From Deltaproteobacteria bacterium (lineage in GTDB: Bacteria > Myxococcota > JACPTQ01): DNA of 64,000 nt. Where the stretch lies: positions 1 to 64,000 of the forward strand of contig JACPTQ010000012.1 in NCBI GenBank assembly GCA_016192705.1, given 5' to 3'. Numbering within the stretch: the first letter of the stretch is position 1; each line of letters starts with the position of its first letter. Of the stretch, positions 43,027 to 52,819 are shown piece after piece. Under the pieces are notes generated by a model. The model was not told where the DNA came from, did not search any database, and worked only from the letters and a program-made list of their open reading frames with translations. The position numbers were made by a program, and so were the translations under genes.

Positions 43027-43815
43027 ATGTCAGCCGACGTGTTGCGAAACATCAAAGAGCTGCTGACGTATCGCGCGCTGGTGTCGACCCTCGTTACGCG
43101 CGAGCTGAATGCGCGCTACCGCGGCTCGGTCCTCGGTTTTTTCTGGACGTTCCTAAACCCGTTGCTTCTGACCCTGGTTTACTCGTTCGTCTTCGACGTG
43201 GCGATGAGGAGCAATCTTTCGAACTACACATACTACGTGATCGCCGGGTTACTTCCATGGCTCGCGTTTTCCGGAGCCGTGGGATCTGGTTGCGTATCAA
43301 TCTGTGACCGACGTGACCTTCTCTCAAAGACACGACTGCCCGCGCAGATCCTGCCGCTCGTCACTGTGCTTTCAAACACAGCAAACTATCTTTTCGGCCT
43401 GCCGATCCTCTTTGCGTTCGCGCTCATCGTTCAGGCTCCGCTCGGGTGGCCCCTTCTCTCGCTCCCGCTCGTCGTTGCCGTCCAAATCGTCGTGAGCCAC
43501 GCGCTCGCTCTCTTTCTCGCATCAGCGAACGTCTTTTTCCGCGATCTGCAGCACATCATCGGAAATCTTCTCACGCTGCTCTTCTTCCTTTGCCCCGTCG
43601 TTTACCAAATCCGTGCGGTTCCGAAGGAGTACCAGTTTTTGTTCGAATGGAACCCGTTTGCGCACATGATCGGCGCCTATCACGACATCTTCTACTACGA
43701 TCGGTGGCCGAATTTCGCCGCGTTGGGCGCGCTCTTGGGAGGGGCGGCCATCGTGCTGTGGTTGTCAAACCGGTACTACGACAGCCGGCACGAAGCGTTT
43801 GCCGAGCTTGCATGA
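43027..43815 (+). CDS. wzm: ABC-2 type polysaccharide export permease
   Basis: 262 residues with six hydrophobic helices. LVTRELNARYRGSVLGFFWTFLNPL is split across the amphipathic N-terminal helix typical of Wzm/TagG permeases, and NPFAHMIGAYHDIFYYDRWP is the conserved late loop. It forms the membrane channel for export of lipid-linked polysaccharide. ATG 43027; the stop overlaps the ATPase start (ATGA), the usual wzm-wzt arrangement. Gene symbol is by family. Confidence 0.92.
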   Translation: MSADVLRNIKELLTYRALVSTLVTRELNARYRGSVLGFFWTFLNPLLLTLVYSFVFDVAMRSNLSNYTYYVIAGLLPWLAFSGAVGSGCVSICDRRDLLSKTRLPAQILPLVTVLSNTANYLFGLPILFAFALIVQAPLGWPLLSLPLVVAVQIVVSHALALFLASANVFFRDLQHIIGNLLTLLFFLCPVVYQIRAVPKEYQFLFEWNPFAHMIGAYHDIFYYDRWPNFAALGALLGGAAIVLWLSNRYYDSRHEAFAELA

Positions 43816-44996
43816 TGGATCAAGACGTCTCAATCGAGATTGCGAATGTCACGAAGGAGTTCAAGAGCTTCCGCGTTCGCGCCGCGCACACGACGCTGAA
43901 GTCCCAGTTCCTGCGGTCGGTGCTGGGAAAGGGCGAGACGCTTCCCGAGCGAAAACTCACGGCGCTCCACGAGGTGGACCTCGTTGTTCGCAACGGAATG
44001 TCGGTCGGCTGTATTGGCGCAAACGGCTCTGGCAAAAGCACGCTCCTCAAGATCGCCGCCGGGATTTATCGACCGACGACCGGGCGTGTGACCGTTCGCG
44101 GCAAGGTGGCCAGCCTCTTGGATCTCGGCGCGGGTTTTCATCCCGAGTTTTCCGGCCGCGAAAACATCACGCTCAACGGCCTCATCCTTGGACTCTCGCG
44201 ACAGGAAATTCGGCGGCGCTTCGACGAAATCGTCGATTTCTCGGAGCTCGGCGGGTTTATCGATGCGCCGGTGCGAACTTACTCGAGCGGAATGGTCGTG
44301 CGGCTTGGTTTTGCGATTGCCATCAGCGTGGACGCCGAGGTGTTGCTCATCGACGAAATCTTATCGGTCGGCGACGAGCATTTCGCGCGCAAGTGCGAGA
44401 AGAAGATGGCGGAGACACGGCAAAAGGGAACAACAATTCTCCTCGTGACGCATTCGCTTGGCACGCTCGAGAAATGGTGCGACGAGGCGATTTGGCTCGA
44501 TGCGGGGCGCGTCGTTTTTCGCGGTATACCGCGCGAAGTTGTCGCGCGATATACGAATGCGGTGACGAGCGCAGAATCCCGAAGCGGAGCAAGCGATGTG
44601 GCGATCGACGGTGATTTGTCGCTTCGCGGGGAGGGCGACGAGGGAACCGCGGTGTTCCTGCGGGGTGGCGCGATTGAGGGCGTTGCGAGGGTGAACGTTG
44701 CCGCAGGGGGGGAGCGGCGTTTCCTTCTTGCGTCGATCCTTTCGGGCTCTGGAATCCCGTTGTTCGAAGCCGAGAGCGAGCTTCCATCGAAGCGCGAGGA
44801 GTCATCGGCGTTCGAAACGCGGCTCCGCATCGCGCCCCTCGATATCGAAAGCGGCGAGTACCGGTTCCAGCTTGGTTTTCGCGCGGGCGACAAACACAAG
44901 GTCCTTGTGCAACGCGGGTTTCGGGTGATTGAGCAGCGGGATGGCGGGGTATCGAATCTTCGGCACACTTGGACGCTCACCCCGCACAGACCGTAA
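43812..44996 (+). CDS. wzt: ABC polysaccharide export ATPase with C-terminal extension
   Basis: 394 residues. Walker A GANGSGKST at 69-77, the ABC signature as YSSGM at 157-161, Walker B VLLIDE at 177-182, and the switch His in LLVTHS. The N-terminal 250 residues are the nucleotide-binding domain. Residues about 265-394 form a beta-rich extension, like the C-terminal carbohydrate-binding domain of O9a-type Wzt that recognises a modified chain end. This fits with methyltransferases in the locus that could make such an end. The next gene begins at the base after its stop. Confidence 0.9.
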   Translation: MMDQDVSIEIANVTKEFKSFRVRAAHTTLKSQFLRSVLGKGETLPERKLTALHEVDLVVRNGMSVGCIGANGSGKSTLLKIAAGIYRPTTGRVTVRGKVASLLDLGAGFHPEFSGRENITLNGLILGLSRQEIRRRFDEIVDFSELGGFIDAPVRTYSSGMVVRLGFAIAISVDAEVLLIDEILSVGDEHFARKCEKKMAETRQKGTTILLVTHSLGTLEKWCDEAIWLDAGRVVFRGIPREVVARYTNAVTSAESRSGASDVAIDGDLSLRGEGDEGTAVFLRGGAIEGVARVNVAAGGERRFLLASILSGSGIPLFEAESELPSKREESSAFETRLRIAPLDIESGEYRFQLGFRAGDKHKVLVQRGFRVIEQRDGGVSNLRHTWTLTPHRP

Positions 44997-46601
44997 ATGC
45001 CCGATCCCTTCACTCACGCTCGCGCCCTCGTGCTCGTTGCAATTGTCCTCGCGGCGTTGACGCTCCTCCCGTACGCCGAAACAGGCTTCACGACCAACGA
45101 CGACACGCGCCTCGCGCTCGTAACCGACCCGTTTGAGAGCGGTTGGCAAGCCGCGAAAAGCGCGGGCCGACTTCTCCATGCCGTCGGTGGCGTCATCGCG
45201 TACGTCCCGTACCTTGTCGACGACAACCTTTACTATCAGACGATTCGGCTGGGCTCGCTCGCCGTCTCGGTTTTTCTTTTTGGCTTTGTTGTGTTCCGCC
45301 TCTTTCGCTCTTTTCGCCTCGGCCTTCTCGCCGTCGTTTTCTTTTTCGCATTTCTCACGAACTCGTGGCAGCACAATCTCATCACGTCGTACCCATTTGT
45401 TTATAGCGTGGGCATTTGCGCCTTTCTTGTTTCACTCTTATCGTTCCACCGGTTCCTTTCGAAACCCACGTGGCGATTGGGCGTCGCGACCGGTGCGACG
45501 TATCTCGTCGCTCTCTTTATTTCCGAGATTTTTGTGCTCTACCTCATTGTCTTTTTTGCGCTGGGGCTCTCGGTCCGGCCGATTGAGTGGTCGCCGCGAC
45601 CGCGCATTATTTACCGGAAGCTCGCCCTCATGGTGCCCCCGGTCGCGACCGCGCTTCTATTCGTCGTCGTCTACTTTTCTTTTCGATTGGTCTATCCTGC
45701 GACGTATGAGGGGATAGAGGTCGCGGGCGGTGGCCAAGTCGACAGAATCTTGAGCGTCGTGTGGCGGTATTCGTTGTCGGCGTTCCCGGGGCACTTCCCG
45801 TTTTCTGGGATTCACGACGGGCTCGTTTCGACGAGCGCACGGGGCGGTGGTCCTTTTGTCACGCTTGTTGCCGAACTTCGCGTGGTGTGGGTCGTCAAAG
45901 CGTTGCTCGTCGCGGTGGCGGTCGCGGCGGCGCTGAAGTCGCGCGCGCGTCTCTTCGTCGGCCGGCCATGGATGGGCGGTCTTAGTCTCGGCGCCGTCCT
46001 CATCTTTCTCCCGAATCTTCTCGTCGCCATGAGCCCGAAATACCAGCGGTGGGTCGCGGAAGGCAGCCAAGCCTATACGACGACTCACTTCTCTTTTTTC
46101 GCGGTGACGCTCTTTCTCGCCATTCTCATGATCGGCGCGGTTCGCGCGCTCGAATCTCGGAAAGCGCTGCAGCGTCTCACAAAGGGCGCCCTGCTTTCGG
46201 CGACGGTCCTCATGAGCCTCGTGACCGACGCGCACAATCACATCGTTACAGAGGACCAGGTTCGCTCGCAGGCCAAATGGCGCCTCATGGACGCGTTTAT
46301 TCGCACACCGGAGTTCAAGGCGATCGCAGATGGGAGCGTTATCGTGGCTCCGTCGCTGTGGAAGTTTCATGGCATCGTCGAAAATCATGAGACGTATTGG
46401 ACCGACTATCTTTACCGGAAAACTGGAAAAAAAATACTCGTCCGATCGGGCGCCCAGAAGTCGGAGCCGCCGCGAACGGGCGCGACCTATTTCCTTAAAT
46501 ACGAGGAGCGGCCCGTTATCGAGGACTCGTCGATTTCCATTGTGCGCGTGAACGACGAGAAGGGCGTTGTCGAGGGATTCACCGCGCCTCAAACGAAATA
46601 A
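44997..46601 (+). CDS. Multi-pass membrane protein, unknown function
   Basis: 534 residues with about ten hydrophobic segments (residues 10-400) and a soluble C-terminal part of about 120 residues. After the first helix, ETGFTTNDDTRLALVTDPF puts an acidic pair in the first outer loop, reminiscent of GT-C glycosyltransferases, but no family is certain. It starts immediately after the wzt stop and is probably co-transcribed. Codon use is again GCG/CGC-rich, unlike the block upstream of wzm. It may modify the exported glycan. Confidence 0.72.
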   Translation: MPDPFTHARALVLVAIVLAALTLLPYAETGFTTNDDTRLALVTDPFESGWQAAKSAGRLLHAVGGVIAYVPYLVDDNLYYQTIRLGSLAVSVFLFGFVVFRLFRSFRLGLLAVVFFFAFLTNSWQHNLITSYPFVYSVGICAFLVSLLSFHRFLSKPTWRLGVATGATYLVALFISEIFVLYLIVFFALGLSVRPIEWSPRPRIIYRKLALMVPPVATALLFVVVYFSFRLVYPATYEGIEVAGGGQVDRILSVVWRYSLSAFPGHFPFSGIHDGLVSTSARGGGPFVTLVAELRVVWVVKALLVAVAVAAALKSRARLFVGRPWMGGLSLGAVLIFLPNLLVAMSPKYQRWVAEGSQAYTTTHFSFFAVTLFLAILMIGAVRALESRKALQRLTKGALLSATVLMSLVTDAHNHIVTEDQVRSQAKWRLMDAFIRTPEFKAIADGSVIVAPSLWKFHGIVENHETYWTDYLYRKTGKKILVRSGAQKSEPPRTGATYFLKYEERPVIEDSSISIVRVNDEKGVVEGFTAPQTK

Positions 46602-46681
46602 ATTCGACCCGCCTCGCCAAGCGATGAAGCGTTTGGCACGTCGGTTAGAATCGTGATATCCGTGCCGGTCGAGAGGGGTCG

Positions 46682-48175
46682 ATGAGAAACAAGATTATGG
46701 AACCCGGCGTCTTGTCTGTTGTCATGCCGGTTTTCAACGAGCGGGCGACACTCAACGAAATCATGCGGCGCGTGCTGGCAGAGCCGGTCGTGGGCGAAGT
46801 GATTATCGTTGATGACGGCTCGACGGACGGCACGCGCGAGATTTTGGCGTCGTCGTACGAGGGGCACCGCAAGGTGCGCGTCATTCTGCAGGAGAAAAAC
46901 GGCGGTAAGGGATCGGCGGTTCGGCGCGGAATTCGGGAGGCGCGTTGTCCGGCGCTCATCATTCAGGACGCGGACCTCGAATACGATCCCAAGGACTACG
47001 CGCGCCTTGTTGCGCCGATTATGCGCGGCGATGCCGACGCGGTGTTTGGGTCGCGTTTCTTGGGCGATGAGCACCGCGTTCTCTTTTTCTGGCACTCGAT
47101 CGGCAACACCGTTCTGACGCTTTTGTCGAATGCGATGACGGACTTGAACCTCACCGACATGGAGACCGGGTACAAGGCGTTTCGGACGCGGCTCATTCAA
47201 TCGATTTCGCTTGAGTCAGACCGCTTCGGATTTGAGCCCGAGGTGACGGCCAAGCTCGCGAAGTTGCATGCGCGGATTTTTGAGGTTCCGATTTCGTATA
47301 AGGGTCGCGAGTATTGGCAGGGGAAGAAGATCGGGTGGCGCGACGGGTTTGAGGCGATTTGGACAATTGCGAAGCACACCTTGAGTCCGCTCACGGATAC
47401 GCGCGCGGGAACCGGGACGCTCGAGGTTTTGTTCGAGGCGAACAACTATGCGGCGTGGCTTTATGATCGGACGGCAAAGTTTCTCGGGAAGCGGGTGCTC
47501 GAAGTGGGTTCTGGCGTTGGGACGTACACAAAAATGCTTGCGAACCGCGAACATGTTGTGGCGACGGACATCGATGAATGGCACCTCGATCGACTGGCGC
47601 TCACGTTTCACGATTGTCCGAACGTGACCGTGAAGCGGCTCGACTTGAATCAATTCAATTCGGCCGATTTCAAAGACGACGCAATCGATTCCATTCTTTG
47701 CATGAACGTCCTCGAGCACGTCGAGGATGACGAGGGCGCGCTTCGTCGGTTTAACGAAATGCTGTCGGTGGGCGGTCGCGTTGTGTTGTTCGTGCCCGCA
47801 GAGCCTGCGCTTTATGGTGAGGTGGATCGCCAGCTTGGACACCATCGGCGATATACGAAGGAGGGGCTTCGGGGAATCGTTGAGCGAGCGGGGTTTCGCG
47901 TCGTTGAGCAGGCGTCGATGAACGCCGTTGGGATGCTCGGGTGGTTCGTGCGGGCGCGCGTAACGAAGAGCGCGCGGCTGTCGCGGTGGGATACGCGGCT
48001 TTTTGATTTGATGGTTCCGCTCTTACGAATCGAGGACCGCGTGAAGCTTCCGGCCGGCCTTTCGCTGATCGTCGTGGGTGAAAAGGTGGAGTCGCTCGAT
48101 TCACGGCGTTTCGAAAACGACGCGGCCGCCAACGACGGTCATCTCGACGCGAACGTCGCGAAGGTCGGCCGCTGA
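46682..48175 (+). CDS. Fused GT2 glycosyltransferase and SAM methyltransferase
   Basis: 497 residues. Residues about 8-245 are a DPM1-like GT2: VVMPVFNERATLNEI, VDDGSTDGTREIL, IIQDADLEYDPKDY, GSRFLGDEHR and the YKGREYWQGKKIGWRDG block. Residues about 255-470 are a class I methyltransferase: VLEVGSGVGTYTKML, ILCMNVLEHVEDDEGAL and LGHHRRYTKEGL. Such fusions link polyprenyl-sugar formation with methylation. ATG 46682 follows an 80-bp gap. Its 3' end overlaps the convergent amidohydrolase gene by 75 bp. Confidence 0.85.
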   Translation: MRNKIMEPGVLSVVMPVFNERATLNEIMRRVLAEPVVGEVIIVDDGSTDGTREILASSYEGHRKVRVILQEKNGGKGSAVRRGIREARCPALIIQDADLEYDPKDYARLVAPIMRGDADAVFGSRFLGDEHRVLFFWHSIGNTVLTLLSNAMTDLNLTDMETGYKAFRTRLIQSISLESDRFGFEPEVTAKLAKLHARIFEVPISYKGREYWQGKKIGWRDGFEAIWTIAKHTLSPLTDTRAGTGTLEVLFEANNYAAWLYDRTAKFLGKRVLEVGSGVGTYTKMLANREHVVATDIDEWHLDRLALTFHDCPNVTVKRLDLNQFNSADFKDDAIDSILCMNVLEHVEDDEGALRRFNEMLSVGGRVVLFVPAEPALYGEVDRQLGHHRRYTKEGLRGIVERAGFRVVEQASMNAVGMLGWFVRARVTKSARLSRWDTRLFDLMVPLLRIEDRVKLPAGLSLIVVGEKVESLDSRRFENDAAANDGHLDANVAKVGR

Positions 48176-49723
48176 AATCGCGAGGGGGTCTTCGGATACG
48201 ACGACGAGATCGGCGCGCTTGCCAACGGTGAGTGACCCGGCCTCTTTTTCTTCAAACGCCGCGAAAGCCGCGCCCGCGCTGAACGCCGAGAGCGCCTGCG
48301 CCGAGGTCAGGCGCTGCCACGGGTTCCAGCCGCCGGTTGGGTAGCCGTCGCCATCGGCGCGGAGCGTCGCCGCGACGAGCCCCAAGATCGGTTCAACCTC
48401 CTCGACCGGGAAATCGGACCCGAACGCAAGCGGAACCTTCGCTTCCAGCATCGACCGCCACGCGTAAGCGCGCGGCACGCGCTTCTCGCCGAGGCGCGCC
48501 GGGGCCCACGCCATGTCGCTCGTGCAATGCGTTGGCTGCATCGAGGCGACCACACCGAGCGCCGCGAACCGTTTGACGTCATCCTCGTGCACGACCTGCG
48601 CGTGCTCGATGCGCGGCCGCTCGGGTTTTGTCGGCGCCGTCTGCGCTTCGAGCGCCTCAAGGACCACGCGATTCGCGCGATCGCCGATGGCATGAATGGC
48701 GACTTGAAGCCCGGCCTTCGTTGCGCGGGCGATCGCCGCCGTGAGCGACGCCTTGTCGCGCGTCAAGAGCCCCGCATTTTTCGCGTCGTCGCTGTAAGGC
48801 TCTAAGAGCGCCGCGCCCCGCGAACCGAGCGCTCCATCCGCGAAAAATTTTGCGCCGCGCACGGCGAGCATTCCGCCCGCAATGCGCGCTTCGACGCCGC
48901 GGTTCTCTTGCGCGAGCAACGTCGCAGGGTCCTCGCCGTCGATGTAAACGACAAGCCGCACGGTGAGCGCGCCCTCGCGCGCTAAGGCACGGAGTACGTT
49001 CAGCTCCGCTTCGCCGATGCCCATCTCATGGACTTCGACAATCCCCGCGGCCGCGACACGTGTCTGCGCCTCCTTCACGAGCGCGGCGAGCGCCTCGCCT
49101 TTCGGGCGTTCAACTTTTCCCGAGACCGCATCCATCGCCTTATCGACGAGCACCCCGGTCGGCAAACCCGCGTCGTCACGCTCAATTCGCCCCCCCGCTG
49201 GATCGGGCGGTGCCGGCCGCGTCGGGTCGAGCCCAACCGCCGCAAGTCCGCGCCGATTCAGGAGCGCGGCGTGCCCATCCACGCGGCTCAAATAAACGGG
49301 ATGGTCCGGTGTCGCCTTCGACAGCGCGTCGTGGTGCGGGAACCCCTTCATCCCCCAAAGATTCTGGTCCCAGCCGCGCCCAACCACCCACGCTCCGGCC
49401 TTCGTCGTTTTGGCGCGCGCCGCGACCCGCGCGACGGCGGCTTCGTACGACGCGACGCCCTTCAGATCGACGACCGCGAGCGATCGCGCCAGGCTAACGA
49501 GATGCGCGTGTGCGTCGATGAACCCCGGGATGACCGTCCGCCCTTGCAGATCAACGACGCGTGTCTTCGCCCCTTTTTTCTTCTCGACATCAGCGGCGCC
49601 AACGGCGATCACGCGGCCACCTCCGACCGCGATGGCGTCGGTTTTCTGTGAACCATCCGCTTCGAGGTGAATCGTGCCGCCCACGATCACAAAATCGGCG
49701 ATCATCGCAATTAACGTCTCCAT
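48101..49723 (-). CDS. Metal-dependent amidohydrolase (YtcJ/amidohydrolase 3 family)
   Basis: 540 residues. The N-terminal beta domain (VIVGGTIHL, VDLQGRTVIPG) leads into GFIDAHAHLVSL (HxH metal site) near residue 70; HAIGDRAN and RIEHAQVV supply later His ligands, and FGSDFPVEEVEP the catalytic Asp. TVGKRADLVVVSEDPL closes the beta domain. It hydrolyses C-N bonds of an unidentified, possibly N-acyl or exoenzyme-type substrate. ATG 49723 or ATG 49705 may be the start; neither has a convincing ribosome site. There is no signal peptide. It lies downstream of the acyl-CoA dehydrogenase on the same strand with a 53-bp gap. Confidence 0.88.
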   Translation of the reverse strand: METLIAMIADFVIVGGTIHLEADGSQKTDAIAVGGGRVIAVGAADVEKKKGAKTRVVDLQGRTVIPGFIDAHAHLVSLARSLAVVDLKGVASYEAAVARVAARAKTTKAGAWVVGRGWDQNLWGMKGFPHHDALSKATPDHPVYLSRVDGHAALLNRRGLAAVGLDPTRPAPPDPAGGRIERDDAGLPTGVLVDKAMDAVSGKVERPKGEALAALVKEAQTRVAAAGIVEVHEMGIGEAELNVLRALAREGALTVRLVVYIDGEDPATLLAQENRGVEARIAGGMLAVRGAKFFADGALGSRGAALLEPYSDDAKNAGLLTRDKASLTAAIARATKAGLQVAIHAIGDRANRVVLEALEAQTAPTKPERPRIEHAQVVHEDDVKRFAALGVVASMQPTHCTSDMAWAPARLGEKRVPRAYAWRSMLEAKVPLAFGSDFPVEEVEPILGLVAATLRADGDGYPTGGWNPWQRLTSAQALSAFSAGAAFAAFEEKEAGSLTVGKRADLVVVSEDPLAISAADLRDVRVEMTVVGGRVVFETP

Positions 49724-49776
49724 GATGAAAGGCGAAAACTAATCGGAAACGCTGAGGCGTTCAATCGGTTGTTGGA

Positions 49777-51585
49777 TCAGACGAGGGGATAGCCGTTCGT
49801 CTCAATGCAGGCCGCCGCGATCGCGCGGTGCACCTTCACGACCGCGAGGACTGGACGCTCGGGGAGCGTCTTCAAAAGACTCTTCATCCCGGCGAGCGCG
49901 TCGCCTTCCGCGATCGATTCGAGCACCCAGTTCGCCTCGCGCAAAACCGACTCATACGCCTCGTGCGCGAAGAGGTTCGCCATCTCTCGATGGGTCGTGG
50001 CGCGCCGCGCATCGTCCGTGTCGGCTTGCCCCGCGCGCGCGACGGCGCTGTCCATCGCGTAACAGGCGATGACCATATCCGCGAGCCGCGCGAGCACCTC
50101 CTGCTGCTCGCCGAGCGCCTGCATGTAGGTTTGCGCCGCCGCTTGAATCGCGTACACCGTGGCGCGCTTTGCGCACTCCACGAGCCCCCGCGCCGTGTCG
50201 AGTGGCGCCGGCCCGTCCAGCTTTGGAAGTTTCGCTGGCTCTTGCAGCTCCGCCATAATCTGCATCGAGAAATCGAGAAGCGGCAGCTCGCCTTTCATCG
50301 CGCGTTTCAAAATCGTTCCGGGGATGAGCATGCGATTGATTTCGTTCGTCCCTTCGAAGATACGATTCACACGCGAATCCCGCGCGATGCGCTCCACCTG
50401 ATACTCTTCGACAAAGCCATACCCGCCATGCACTTGAATCGCATGGTCGGCGACGTCGTCGAGCATCTCGCTTCCAAACACCTTCAAAATCGACGCCTCG
50501 ATCGCGAACTCCTCGATCGCCTGCACGACCTTCGACTGCGTGTCGGGCTGGCCCTTCGCGATCAGCGAAATCCGCGCATCCATGAGCCCCGCCGTGCGAT
50601 ACCCGAGCGACTCAGCCGCGTAGATCGACGTCGCCATCTGCGCGAACTTTTGCTGAATCAACTCAAATTCCGAAAGGCACTTTCCGAACTGCTTGCGGTC
50701 CTTCGCGTATTTGACCGACAGCTCGAGCGCGTATTTCGCCGCGCCGATGCACCCGATGCCGAGCTTCTCACGCCCAACATTCAAAATGTTGAACGCGATT
50801 TTGTGCCCCTTGCCGATTTCGCCGAGAAGATTTTCGGCTGGCACCAACACGTCCTCAAGGATGAGCGGGCACGTCGACGACCCGCGAATCCCCATCTTGT
50901 GCTCTTCGGGGCCAACGGTAAGCCCCTCCGAACTTCGCTCGACGATGAACCCCGTGAACTTTTCGCCCGCGATCTTCGCGAACACGATAAACAAGTCCGC
51001 GAATCCCGCGTTCGTGATGAACATCTTTGAGCCGTTCAAAATGTAGTGTTTCCCATCGGGCGTGAGATCGGCGCGCGTCCGGCCCGAGAGCGCGTCGGAG
51101 CCGGCGTTATTCTCGGTCAGCGCGTACGCCGAGATCACCTCGCCGGTCGCGAGCTTTGGCAACCACTTCTGACACTGCGCCTCGTTCCCGAAAAAAACGA
51201 TCGGCAGCGTCCCGATACCGGCGTGGGCGCCGAGCGTTACGCTCCACGATTCGACGATGTTCATCGCCTCGGAGATGAGCATTGCCGTTGTTTCGTCAAG
51301 GCCCATTCCACCGTATTCCGTCGGGATGGTCGCCGAAAAGAAACCAAGATCACCCGCCTTGTGGAAGAGCTCGAGCAGCACGGCCGTGTTTTTCGCCTCA
51401 ATTTCGGGGACACGCGGCAGCACCTCGTGCCGCAAAAAGTCGAGCGCGCTCTTATGAAATAGGCGCTGCTCCTCGGTGAACCTCTCTGGAGTCTGAATCG
51501 GGCGCGACCCGACCGGATCCATGAGAAACGCGACCCCCTTCGCGAGTTCGGTAGACGTCGATGCACTCTGCGCTGTCTGGGCCAT
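49777..51585 (-). CDS. Acyl-CoA dehydrogenase, very-long-chain-like
   Basis: 602 residues, longer than the ~380-residue short- and medium-chain enzymes because of a C-terminal helical extension (about 440-602), as in VLCAD/ACAD9-type proteins. AYALTENNAGSD is the FAD/substrate loop, FNILNVGREKLG follows, IQVHGGYGFVEEYQVERIARDSR precedes FEGTNEINR with the likely catalytic base E411. It oxidises acyl-CoA to enoyl-CoA in fatty-acid degradation. ATG 51585 has a strong GGAGG 6 bases upstream. It appears to be a stand-alone gene. Confidence 0.93.
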   Translation of the reverse strand: MAQTAQSASTSTELAKGVAFLMDPVGSRPIQTPERFTEEQRLFHKSALDFLRHEVLPRVPEIEAKNTAVLLELFHKAGDLGFFSATIPTEYGGMGLDETTAMLISEAMNIVESWSVTLGAHAGIGTLPIVFFGNEAQCQKWLPKLATGEVISAYALTENNAGSDALSGRTRADLTPDGKHYILNGSKMFITNAGFADLFIVFAKIAGEKFTGFIVERSSEGLTVGPEEHKMGIRGSSTCPLILEDVLVPAENLLGEIGKGHKIAFNILNVGREKLGIGCIGAAKYALELSVKYAKDRKQFGKCLSEFELIQQKFAQMATSIYAAESLGYRTAGLMDARISLIAKGQPDTQSKVVQAIEEFAIEASILKVFGSEMLDDVADHAIQVHGGYGFVEEYQVERIARDSRVNRIFEGTNEINRMLIPGTILKRAMKGELPLLDFSMQIMAELQEPAKLPKLDGPAPLDTARGLVECAKRATVYAIQAAAQTYMQALGEQQEVLARLADMVIACYAMDSAVARAGQADTDDARRATTHREMANLFAHEAYESVLREANWVLESIAEGDALAGMKSLLKTLPERPVLAVVKVHRAIAAACIETNGYPLV

Positions 51586-52090
51586 GGTTCACCTCCGGGG
51601 CGGGGAGATAAGCACGGCCCACGCGAGTTATCAACCGCGATGACGCAGCGCGTTCTTGACACCCTCAATCCCGGTTAACGCCGAGAAACCAACGCTACAT
51701 CAAGCGCGGGTTGGGAGGCGCTTCGGCTTGCGAACGTCCTCGCGTCTGACTCAAAACCGTTTCCGCGCTGCAACCAAGTCGTCTGTTCATCGGGAATCCC
51801 ATGTCAGGCGGGCACCGCAGACGCTGCGGACGCAAGCCTTCGCTTTCCTCCCATCCCGCACTTGACGCGGTACCACTCAGCGTTACTCGGAATTTCGCCA
51901 TTGGCTTTGGTGCCACGATGCGGTGTGGCGCGGGCACCCGCATGTCCCCTGCGTGGTCGTGCTCCGCTCAATTCCGCATACGGCCGCGCATTTGTCTTTC
52001 TAACGTCAGCGCCGCTGGATTCGTTAACCGATGAGGGTTCTTGACAGGGGCGAGGTTGCGAACAGAGAGCCGGGACCGTACACTCTAATA
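51586..52090. other. Non-coding stretch upstream of two divergent genes
   Basis: About 500 bp with no gene supported: the open frames are short, overlapping on both strands, and lack ribosome sites. It must hold the promoters of the acyl-CoA dehydrogenase (minus) and the glutaredoxin-like gene (plus). A perfect TTGACA at 52041 has no -10 box at the right distance. Base composition and codon-like periodicity of the central part (51700-51950) could be a decayed gene, but no family is recognised. Confidence 0.5.
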
Positions 52091-52798
52091 ATGGGGTGGC
52101 TCGCCCTTTTACTCTTATTCGCGTCAAGCGTTAGCCAAGCAGGTGCGGTGAAATCGCGCGTGACGACGGTCGTTGCGCCAACGGTTCGCGCCGAGTCGCG
52201 CGACGTCGCGTATGTTTGGGTCACGAAGCGGGGCGCATTTCGAACGTCGGCGCGGCTCGCGGAGATCCCGCGTTTCGCGCGTGCGAAGGTGCGCGTCGTA
52301 CCGCTCCGTGGCGATGGGCCACCGGCCGGGACGATTTACATCGCCGATTTGAGGCGGGCGAATGGGCGCGGTGAATTCCCTGTGACGCTTGGCCTTGAAG
52401 ATGATTTCGGGCCACGGAAAAAACGGCGCGGTTCGGTGAGCGTCATGAACTTTGGCGAGCGGACGAAAGATGGAAAGTCCCGTGTGCAGGGAGCGAGGCT
52501 TGCCGAGGCCGGTGGGTCTGTTTCGCGCGATGCGACAGCGGGCGGCCCGCGCGTCAAGTCGGTCATCATGTACGCGACGAAGTGGTGCGGCGTTTGTAAA
52601 CGGGCGCGAAAGTTTCTTGAAGCGCGCGGCGTGTCGGTTGTTGAACGCGATCTTGAATCAGAGCCGGGCGCGCGATCGGAGATGCTCGCGAAGGCCAAAA
52701 AGCAAGGCGTTGCGACGCGCGGGGTGCCGGTGTTCGATGTCGCCGGGAAGATCGTTCCCGGGTTTAGCGAAGCACGCATCGCGAAGCTCATTCAGTAG
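52091..52798 (+). CDS. Exported glutaredoxin-like protein
   Basis: 235 residues. The signal peptide is MGWLALLLLFASSVSQAGA. Residues about 20-150 are of unknown type, with a DUF4124-like tendency not confirmed. Residues 156-235 are a glutaredoxin: VIMYATKWCGVCKRARKFL with the redox pair C166-C169, then TRGVPVFDVAGKIVPGF with the cis-proline P203. It probably acts as a periplasmic thiol-disulfide protein or membrane-anchored variant. The start ATG 52091 is chosen because the signal sequence follows directly; an in-frame ATG at 52031 would bury it. No clear ribosome site is seen. Confidence 0.8.
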   Translation: MGWLALLLLFASSVSQAGAVKSRVTTVVAPTVRAESRDVAYVWVTKRGAFRTSARLAEIPRFARAKVRVVPLRGDGPPAGTIYIADLRRANGRGEFPVTLGLEDDFGPRKKRRGSVSVMNFGERTKDGKSRVQGARLAEAGGSVSRDATAGGPRVKSVIMYATKWCGVCKRARKFLEARGVSVVERDLESEPGARSEMLAKAKKQGVATRGVPVFDVAGKIVPGFSEARIAKLIQ

Positions 52799-52802
52799 CG
52801 GC

Positions 52803-52819
52803 GGGCGCTTCAGTCGCCC
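52803..52819 (+). terminator. Short hairpin after the glutaredoxin-like gene
   Basis: GGGCG (52803-52807) pairs with CGCCC (52815-52819) around a 7-base loop, 4 bases after the stop codon. No T run follows, so it is not a classical intrinsic terminator. The rest of the gap to 53017 shows only the strong ribosome site of the next gene. Confidence 0.25.

Noticed and set aside
52041-52084. Promoter with TTGACA at 52041 and TACACT at 52079
   Set aside because: The spacing is 32 bases, far from the 16-18 needed.
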